This document shows, piece after piece, positions 57,924-64,000 of a stretch of DNA of 64,000 bases (position 1 is the first letter of the stretch; every line of letters starts with the position of its first letter). The DNA is from Clostridiales bacterium (lineage in GTDB: Bacteria; Bacillota; Clostridia; Oscillospirales; CAG-272): assembly GCA_012800735.1 (NCBI GenBank), contig JAAZIU010000022.1, positions 62,001 to 126,000 of the forward strand, read 5' to 3'. The notes beneath the pieces are model-generated. The model saw only the letters and a list, made by a program, of their open reading frames with translations, did not search any database and was not told where the DNA came from. The translations under genes and the position numbers were made by a program.

Positions 57924-59888
57924 ATGAATTTCAGACAGGTTCATCTCGATTTCCACACGAGCGAAAAAATTCCCGGCATCGGCTCCGAGTTTTCAAAGGA
58001 GCAGTTTCAGAAGGCTTTGAAGCTGGGCCATGTGAACTCAATCACCGTATTCGCAAAATGCCATCACGGCTGGGCTTATCATCCGTCGGAGGCGAATGAG
58101 CGCCACCCGAACTTAGATTTCGACCTTCTGGGCGCGCAGATTGAAGCGGCGCACGAGATAGGCGTAAAGACGCCGGTATACATCTCCGCCGGACTTGACG
58201 AGAAGCTGACCCGCCGCCATCCGGAATGGCTCCGCCGCGGCCGCGACGACCGCATCAGCTGGGAATCCGCCTGCTACCACGAATTCTGCATGAACACCCC
58301 CTATCTCGATTATCTGATAAAACAGGTCGAAGAAGTCGTCGCAAACTACGACTGCGACGGAATTTTCCTCGACATCGTCGGCGTCCGCGTCTGCTTCTGC
58401 CAGCACTGCGTAAAGACGCTGCTCGACGAAGGCAAGGACCCGTATGACGAGGCAAATGCCGCCGAACTCGGCGAGAGAGTCTACGCCGAATACTGCCGCC
58501 GGGTACGCGCCGCCGTCGACGTAATTAAGCCGGGACTTCCGGTATTCCAGAACTCCGGGCATATCCGCCGCGGCCGCCGCGATTTAGCCGACGTCGACAC
58601 CCATCTTGAGCTTGAATCGCTGCCTACCGGCGGCTGGGGATACGACCACTTCCCGCTTTCCGCCGCGTACAGCCGGACGCTGGGCAAACAGTTCCTCGGC
58701 ATGACCGGCAAATTCCACACCACCTGGGGTGAATTCGGCGGATTCAAGCACCCCAACGCCCTGCGCTATGAAGAGGCGCTATGCACCGCCTTCGGCGCGA
58801 AATGCTCCATCGGCGACCAGCTCCACCCGAACGGCCGCTTCGACGAAGCGACATACGCGCTTATCGGCGCCGCTTACAGCGAAATCGAGGAGCGGGAGCC
58901 GTGGCTCGACAATGTCGAATCGGTAGCGGAAATCGCCGTGCTTTCCGAAGAAGCCGTTTATAACTACTACGGCTCGTCGAAGGTGCTTCACTCGAGCGGA
59001 GCCGACGGCGACACCGGAGCGGTACGCGCGCTGCTTGAAGGCAAATACCTCTTTGACGTCATCGACGCCGAAGAACCGCTCGATAAATACAAGCTGCTGC
59101 TGCTCCCCGACCATATCCGGCTCGACGAAAAGCTGACAAAGAAGATTAAGGCGTTCTCCGCCGCCGGCGGCAAGGTGCTGGCGACCGGCGAGAGCGGACT
59201 TGATTTCGATGACAATTTCGTCCTTGATTTAGGCTGCGAGATGAAGGGCAAATCCGAATTCCGCCCCGTCTATTTCCGCCCGAAATTTGAGCTCGGCGCG
59301 CTGCCGGGTTCCGCTTTCGTAATCTATGAGCAGGCTTACGACATCGAAGCGAAGCCCGGAGCGGAAGTAACAATCGAGCGGGAAAATCCCTATTTCAACC
59401 GCACGACATTCGCATTCTCATCTCATCAGCACACGCCGAACGACCCGTCCGCCCGCTTCCCCGCCGCAACGACAGGCGCCGACGGCGGATATATCTCCTC
59501 CGAGCTTTTCTCCGAATACGCCCGCAAAGGCAGCCTTATCGCAAAGCTGCTGCTGCACGGCATGATCGACCGGCTGCTCGGCGAAAAGACGATAATCTCC
59601 AACCTTCCGGCGCAGTCGGTGGCGACGCTGATGGATCAGCCCGCCGAGAGCCGCCTTGTCTGCCACCTGCTGTACGCCTCCCCGGTTCGCCGCGGCAGCG
59701 GGATTGAAGTTATCGAAGACATCGTCCCGCTTTACGGCGTCTGCGTTTCGGTGAAGACCGACAGGACGCCGAAGAAAGTCTATCTCGCCCCCGAGATGAC
59801 GGACTTGCCGTTTGAATACAGGGACGGCCGGGTCAGCTTCGGGATAGAAAAGCTGAGTATGCGGCAGATAGTCGTGATTGATTACTGA
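57924..59888 (+). CDS. GHL6-type glycosidase with beta-galactosidase trimerisation domain
   Basis: The 654-residue protein opens with FRQVHLDFHTSEKIPGIG, the mark of the hypothetical glycosyl hydrolase 6 (GHL6) family. A barrel holds CHHGWAYHPSEANERHPNLD, YDCDGIFLDIVGVRVCFCQHC with a likely catalytic Asp, and LELESLPTGGWGYDHFP. From about residue 345 a flavodoxin-like domain follows with KLLLLPDHIRLDEKL and GGKVLATGESGL, as in the trimerisation domain of GH42 enzymes. No signal peptide. AAAGGA precedes the ATG. Activity of the family is not firmly established; neighbours suggest a fucose- or galactose-containing substrate. Confidence 0.75.
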   Translation: MNFRQVHLDFHTSEKIPGIGSEFSKEQFQKALKLGHVNSITVFAKCHHGWAYHPSEANERHPNLDFDLLGAQIEAAHEIGVKTPVYISAGLDEKLTRRHPEWLRRGRDDRISWESACYHEFCMNTPYLDYLIKQVEEVVANYDCDGIFLDIVGVRVCFCQHCVKTLLDEGKDPYDEANAAELGERVYAEYCRRVRAAVDVIKPGLPVFQNSGHIRRGRRDLADVDTHLELESLPTGGWGYDHFPLSAAYSRTLGKQFLGMTGKFHTTWGEFGGFKHPNALRYEEALCTAFGAKCSIGDQLHPNGRFDEATYALIGAAYSEIEEREPWLDNVESVAEIAVLSEEAVYNYYGSSKVLHSSGADGDTGAVRALLEGKYLFDVIDAEEPLDKYKLLLLPDHIRLDEKLTKKIKAFSAAGGKVLATGESGLDFDDNFVLDLGCEMKGKSEFRPVYFRPKFELGALPGSAFVIYEQAYDIEAKPGAEVTIERENPYFNRTTFAFSSHQHTPNDPSARFPAATTGADGGYISSELFSEYARKGSLIAKLLLHGMIDRLLGEKTIISNLPAQSVATLMDQPAESRLVCHLLYASPVRRGSGIEVIEDIVPLYGVCVSVKTDRTPKKVYLAPEMTDLPFEYRDGRVSFGIEKLSMRQIVVIDY

Positions 59889-59911
59889 TAAATTTCCGCA
59901 GGACAGAGACG

Positions 59912-59946
59912 CCCTCCGGACGCGCAATGCGTCCGGAGGGTTTTTT
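59912..59946 (+). terminator. Terminator of GHL6-type gene
   Basis: CCCTCCGGACGC and GCGTCCGGAGGG form a perfect 12-base stem with a 5-base loop, followed by TTTTTT. Confidence 0.95.
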
Positions 59947-60000
59947 GATGAAAATATTGCAAAATCAGACGAAAACATTACATTTTGTTACGCAAAACTA

Positions 60001-60029
60001 TTGCAAAGCGTTAATTATTATGGTATAAT
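60001..60029 (+). promoter_or_regulatory. Promoter of SLH/LRR surface protein gene
   Basis: TTGCAA (60001-60006) and TATAAT (60024-60029) are 17 bases apart, with a leader of about 90 bases. Confidence 0.72.
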
Positions 60030-60124
60030 AAGACTAACTTTCAACCGGATGTTTTATCTTATTTTAGAAAACTAATCGGAATTTTATAAAATCACGGCAT
60101 TAAACCGGTCAGGAGGAACCGAAA

Positions 60125-62791
60125 ATGAAAAGAAAATTAATATCGGCGCTGCTGGCGCTTGCAATCTGCCTTACGCTGATGCCGGCGGCTGTGTTTGCAG
60201 CGGATCCCGAATTCTACCCCGGCGACATTAAGATAATAAACGACATAATCGAAAACAACGGACTTGTTTTGCCAAAGGCGCCGGAAAACGGCTCTAGCAT
60301 TCCCGATAGTTGGAATGTTAGAATCCGATGGACCGACGGCGTTGACAACAAGAACAAGCGGGTATTAAGGCTTTTCCTGAACTCCGCGTCTCTTGAAGGC
60401 TCGCTTGACGTCACCGGTCTTGACGCCATGATACGGTTAGATTGCCATAAAAACAAACTTACCTCCGTCAATGTAAGCACTCTTACGAAATTGGATGCCT
60501 TTAGATGCAACGACAACAACCTTGAATCGCTTCAGCTCAACAGCGAAGCAAACTATGGGCTTGTAGATGTCAGCAGGAACTATTTTTTGGACACGAGCAA
60601 GATAACCGACAAACCGGGGCATTTCGAGTGGGGAGAAGAATTTTATACTTTCTCCCCGCAGAAAGTGTGCAAAATCATTTTCGACAAGAACGGCGGCGAG
60701 GGAACGATGGAGGACGAATTTGCATTTTGGGGCATACCGTATGAATTCCCCGCAAACAATTTTACCCCTCCGGCGGCGGACAAGCAGTTCGACTGCTGGG
60801 CGATAGGCAGCACAGCGGGTACGCGGAGAGCCCCCGGCGGTACATATACCTTTGGTGAAGGAAATGAAGAGGTCACCGTTTACGCGCTTTGGAAACCCGC
60901 AGCGGCGGAGGGCAATTATAATGAAGGCGACATTGCGGTAATCAACGGCATTATCGCTGACAACGGACTTGCTTTGACGCCGGCGCCGGACGACGGCTCA
61001 GATGTGCCGCAGGATTGGGCAGGCAAAGTCTTTTGGAGCGGCGCCGAGACCGATAAGCGGATAATTGAGCTTAATCTCCGGGACTGTGAGCTGACCGGAG
61101 AGCTTGACTTAAACGCCCTTGAAAAGTTGGAAAAGCTGAATTGCGGAACCAATAATCTGACCTCCCTCGATATAAGCGGACTTACGCATTTGAAAATTCT
61201 CAATTGCTACCACAACCGGCTGACCGGACTTGCACTCAACGCCGAAGCGCCGTATGACATAATCAATGTCCTATTCAACATTATGGCAGACGAAAGCGCA
61301 ATAACCGGCCGGGACTTCACCTGGGGCACCGATGGCAAAGCTTTCTCCCCTCAGCGCTCTCTCGTCACTTTTGACAACAACGGCGGAACCGGAGAGATGG
61401 ACGACGAACTTGTTTTGCAGGATTCGCCGTTTGAGCTCCCGGAATGCGCTTTCGCCCCTCCGCAGGATATGCGGTTCAAAGCCTGGGCGATAGGCGATAC
61501 TGACGGCGAGCGGAAAGACCCCGGCGATGAATATACTTTCACGGAAAGCGCCGCGGTTTACGCTATATGGAAGGATGCCCGAAATTACGCAATTACCGTA
61601 CTCCACGGCTCGGCAAATCCCGCCTCGGCCGAATCGGAAGCTATAATCACAATTAAGGCAAATCCCGCGCCGTCCGGATATCGTTTCAAATCATGGACGG
61701 TGAACAGCGGAGGCGCTGTCCTGACAAATCCGCTTGCCGCAGCGACGACTTTTGAAATGCCGGCAAATCCGGTGAGAATAACGGCAAATTACGAGCGGAT
61801 TCTCCCGCCAGACACCTATTTTGTCACCGTGATAAACGGCTCGGCAAATGCGGCGACCGCCAAAACCGGCGTCGTTGTCACAATCACCGCCGACCCGGCT
61901 CCGGAAGGATACAAGTTTAAAGGCTGGAGCGTTTATCCGGCTACGGTATTCGTTTACGGCACCAACCCGGAAAGCCCGACGGCGCGTTTCATCATGCCGG
62001 CAGGCGACGTTATCGCCGAAGCAAAATATGAAATCTACGACAATTACGCGGAAAACTATTCCGGCGGCGGAATCGGCGGAGGTAAAATCGGCGGCAGCGG
62101 CGGCACAGGACCCGTCATAACACCGATACCCGACCCCGAACCCGAACCGGAACCGGTAGTTGACCCGACAGAACCTATAATTGACCCGATAATTCCGACA
62201 GAACCCGAACCGGATATACCGGCAGAACCGGAAACCGCTCCGACATTCTCCGATGTAAGCGAAACCGACTGGTTCGCCGGCGCGGTCGCGTATGTGGCGG
62301 AAAGAGGGATAATGCAGGGCACCGGAGACGGGCTGTTCTCCCCGAACCTCCCCGTTACCCGCGGAATGTTGATTACCATGCTTTATCGCCTCGACGGCTC
62401 GCCGGAAGTTTCGGCCGATCTGACCTTCGCCGATGTCGACCCCGATTCATGGTACTATGCGGCGATACGCTGGGCTTATGAAAACGGTATAATCCTCGGC
62501 ATCTCCGACACCGAATTCGGCGCCGGCCTCGATATCACGAGAGAACAGCTGGTAACGATACTCTACAGATACGCTCTTAAGAGAGGACTTGTCGGCGAAT
62601 ACGACGTAACCCTCGACGACTTTGCCGACAAAGACCAAATCTCCCCCTGGGCGGCCGAAGCGATGCTCTGGGCGAAAGCCGAAGGGATCATAAGCGGCGT
62701 AACCGCCGACACCCTCGACCCGCAGGGAGCTGCGACAAGAGCGCAGATCGCGGCGATATTCGAGAGGTTTATGGAGAATATAACCGGATAA
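60125..62791 (+). CDS. Surface protein with LRR-like, InlB-type and SLH domains
   Basis: The 888-residue exported protein has a signal peptide cut after AAVFA (about residue 25). Two similar modules follow: each has a short leucine-rich part (LTSVNVSTLTKLDAFRCND; LTSLDISGLTHLKILNCYH) and then an InlB-type B-repeat (FDKNGGEGTMEDEF; FDNNGGTGEMDDEL). Two further repeats of the kind VTVINGSANAATAKTG with GYKFKGW cover about 490-640. A Gly-rich stretch and a Pro-Glu-Pro linker lead to three SLH domains (about 700-888) that anchor it to secondary wall polymer. AGGAGG precedes the ATG. Likely role: surface adhesion. Confidence 0.86.
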   Translation: MKRKLISALLALAICLTLMPAAVFAADPEFYPGDIKIINDIIENNGLVLPKAPENGSSIPDSWNVRIRWTDGVDNKNKRVLRLFLNSASLEGSLDVTGLDAMIRLDCHKNKLTSVNVSTLTKLDAFRCNDNNLESLQLNSEANYGLVDVSRNYFLDTSKITDKPGHFEWGEEFYTFSPQKVCKIIFDKNGGEGTMEDEFAFWGIPYEFPANNFTPPAADKQFDCWAIGSTAGTRRAPGGTYTFGEGNEEVTVYALWKPAAAEGNYNEGDIAVINGIIADNGLALTPAPDDGSDVPQDWAGKVFWSGAETDKRIIELNLRDCELTGELDLNALEKLEKLNCGTNNLTSLDISGLTHLKILNCYHNRLTGLALNAEAPYDIINVLFNIMADESAITGRDFTWGTDGKAFSPQRSLVTFDNNGGTGEMDDELVLQDSPFELPECAFAPPQDMRFKAWAIGDTDGERKDPGDEYTFTESAAVYAIWKDARNYAITVLHGSANPASAESEAIITIKANPAPSGYRFKSWTVNSGGAVLTNPLAAATTFEMPANPVRITANYERILPPDTYFVTVINGSANAATAKTGVVVTITADPAPEGYKFKGWSVYPATVFVYGTNPESPTARFIMPAGDVIAEAKYEIYDNYAENYSGGGIGGGKIGGSGGTGPVITPIPDPEPEPEPVVDPTEPIIDPIIPTEPEPDIPAEPETAPTFSDVSETDWFAGAVAYVAERGIMQGTGDGLFSPNLPVTRGMLITMLYRLDGSPEVSADLTFADVDPDSWYYAAIRWAYENGIILGISDTEFGAGLDITREQLVTILYRYALKRGLVGEYDVTLDDFADKDQISPWAAEAMLWAKAEGIISGVTADTLDPQGAATRAQIAAIFERFMENITG

Positions 62792-62817
62792 AACACAGTG
62801 CTTTCAAGCTTTCCCCG

Positions 62818-62856
62818 ACCGCGGCAATTAATTTTGCCGCGGTTCTTTTCGGTTTT
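62818..62856 (+). terminator. Terminator of SLH surface protein gene
   Basis: ACCGCGGCAA and TTGCCGCGGT form a perfect 10-base stem, followed by TTCTTTTCGGTTTTTT. Confidence 0.93.
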
Positions 62857-62902
62857 TTAACGGGGATTTAACCGGAACGTCGAAATGTTTCAAGAAAAAA
62901 CC

Positions 62903-62931
62903 TTGAAAAAAGGCGGGTTTTTTGGTATAAT
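62903..62931 (+). promoter_or_regulatory. Promoter of second LRR surface protein gene
   Basis: TTGAAA (62903-62908) and TATAAT (62926-62931) are 17 bases apart. Confidence 0.78.
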
Positions 62932-63025
62932 ATAATGTGATGCCGTAATTGTGATTAACAGTCAACGGCACGGAGTAATATCTAAAAATGCGTTCTTTTC
63001 TTTTTTTGCGGCTCGGAGGTTACAA

Positions 63026-64000
63026 GTGAAAAAAATCAGAATACTCGCGGCGCTGCTCGCGCTCGCAATCTGCCTGACGATAATGCCGGTGACGGTGTTT
63101 GCGGCGGATCCCGAATTCAACCCAGACGACATCGCGGCGATAAACGCCATCGCTTCGGCTCACCCGTCGCTCGGAATGTCGGAGGCGCCGCCCGACGGTT
63201 CCGAAGTCCCCGACGACTGGACCGGAAAAGTTAATTGGTTCACTGCAACAAACAATCGACGGGTATTCTCGCTTATTTTGAGAAACAAAGGCATGACCGG
63301 CGCTCTCGATGTGAGTGGTCTTCCGAGTTTGAATTATCTGTTTTGCGAAAATAATCATCTGACCGAACTTAATTTGAGCGGTCTTACGGGTTTAGCTGAC
63401 TTGAATTGCAGCGGAAATCAACTGACCGAGCTTAATTTGAGCGGTCTTACGCGTTTAAATACCTTGAATTGCAGCGGAAATCAACTGACCGAACTTGATT
63501 TGAGCGGTCTTACGCGTTTAGCTGGCTTGAATTGCAGCGGAAATCAACTCACCGAGCTTAATTTGAGCGGTATTACGGGTTTAACTGACTTGTATTGCAG
63601 CGGAAATCAACTCACCGAACTTGATCTTCACAACTTCTTTTTGTTCAATGCCGATGTAAGCTTCAACTGCATGGAATCCGCCGATGACATAACCAACGTT
63701 TCGAATATTATTCGATGGGATGCTTTATATTACAAATTCTTCCCGCAGAGAGCGCGGTATGCCGTCACTTACGAAGCAAACGGCGGCGGCGGAACCATGA
63801 ACCCGAATCCCGACACGGCGTTTGAAGAATTGCCGTTCGAGCTTCCGGAATGCGGATTTGAAGCTCCGGCAGAAGCGAATAATTTCAAGTATTGGGCGAT
63901 AGGCAGCGCCGACAGCGCGACAACGAAAAATCCGGGAGAAACTTATACTTTCACCGATAATACCGAAGTTTTTGCAGTATGGGATTATCCTGAATTCAAC
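63026..64000 (+). CDS. LRR surface protein (3' end outside window)
   Basis: A GTG start at 63026 with GGAGG six bases upstream opens 325 codons that run off the window. The signal peptide (LALAICLTIMPVTVFAADPEF) is nearly the same as in the preceding gene, so the two are paralogues. A leucine-rich region at residues 112-200 has four nearly identical 21-residue repeats of the LTELNLSGLTGLADLNCSGN type. An InlB-type B-repeat follows (YEANGGGGTMNPNPDTAF to DNTEVFAVW). The missing part probably holds more repeats and SLH domains. It is expected on the cell surface, binding host, plant or microbial ligands. Confidence 0.85.
   Translation, partial: MKKIRILAALLALAICLTIMPVTVFAADPEFNPDDIAAINAIASAHPSLGMSEAPPDGSEVPDDWTGKVNWFTATNNRRVFSLILRNKGMTGALDVSGLPSLNYLFCENNHLTELNLSGLTGLADLNCSGNQLTELNLSGLTRLNTLNCSGNQLTELDLSGLTRLAGLNCSGNQLTELNLSGITGLTDLYCSGNQLTELDLHNFFLFNADVSFNCMESADDITNVSNIIRWDALYYKFFPQRARYAVTYEANGGGGTMNPNPDTAFEELPFELPECGFEAPAEANNFKYWAIGSADSATTKNPGETYTFTDNTEVFAVWDYPEFN
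63359..63610 (+). repeat. Four tandem 63-base repeats encoding LRRs
   Basis: Units begin at 63359, 63422, 63485 and 63548 and differ by only a few bases each, with one more partial unit after 63610. Each encodes one 21-residue leucine-rich repeat. Confidence 0.93.

Overview
The window looks like a chromosomal segment of an anaerobic, fermentative, carbohydrate-degrading Firmicute of the class Clostridia, probably a gut or rumen species. The basis is a T-box leader ahead of pheS, sigma-A type promoters with 17-base spacers, LytTR and PfoR-type genes, two oxygen-sensitive glycyl radical enzymes, SLH-domain surface proteins, and many glycosidases led by lipoprotein solute-binding proteins. Most of the segment is GC-rich; one FRG-domain gene is strikingly AT-rich. 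Placement below class is not possible from this sequence.

Layout. 1-5.5 kb: uridine-kinase-like gene (cut by the window edge), pheS with its T-box, a PfoR-type EIIC membrane protein, and a divergent GH36 alpha-galactosidase. 5.6-10.3 kb: rsmA, two near-duplicate solute-binding lipoproteins each with its own promoter and terminator, and mgsA. 10.4-23.1 kb: housekeeping blocks, namely U32 protein-zapA-lipoprotein (minus), Nudix-proA (plus), and a long minus-strand run pepD-lepB-rbgA-rnhB-yraN-M19 dipeptidase-thrC. A palindrome and an array of four perfect hairpins lie between lepB and rbgA.

23.3-31.3 kb: a secreted CBM9-like protein whose leader holds five 18-base repeats, then an operon of one solute-binding protein followed by four tandem GH109-like paralogues. 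31.5-35.5 kb: pyrC, pyrF and a phosphohexomutase. 35.7-47.8 kb: glycyl radical enzyme 1, an unknown small gene, typA, a glycyl radical enzyme 2-GH28 operon, and a solute-binding protein-GH71/99-like operon. 47.8-53.2 kb: a newly recognised 39-codon gene, an NYN-domain protein with a probably frameshifted leader gene, a LytTR/DUF3021 pair read from three tandemly repeated promoters, a YjbQ family gene, the AT-rich FRG gene and tRNA-Leu(UAG). 53.2-64 kb: a solute-binding protein-GH43 operon, GH29 fucosidase, Nudix and GHL6-type glycosidase, then two related leucine-rich-repeat surface proteins, the second cut by the window end.

How it fits together. Five exported sugar-binding lipoproteins are encoded without any ABC permease or ATPase. 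Three of them lead operons whose other members are glycosidases lacking signal peptides. The simplest reading is several substrate-specific receptors feeding a permease encoded elsewhere, with the oligosaccharides cut inside the cell. Methylglyoxal synthase, the phosphohexomutase and the glycyl radical enzymes fit anaerobic sugar metabolism. The most unusual structures are the triplicated promoter module ahead of the LytTR/DUF3021 pair, the four-copy GH109-like array, the permease-less receptor-glycosidase operons, and the frameshifted leader gene of the NYN protein.
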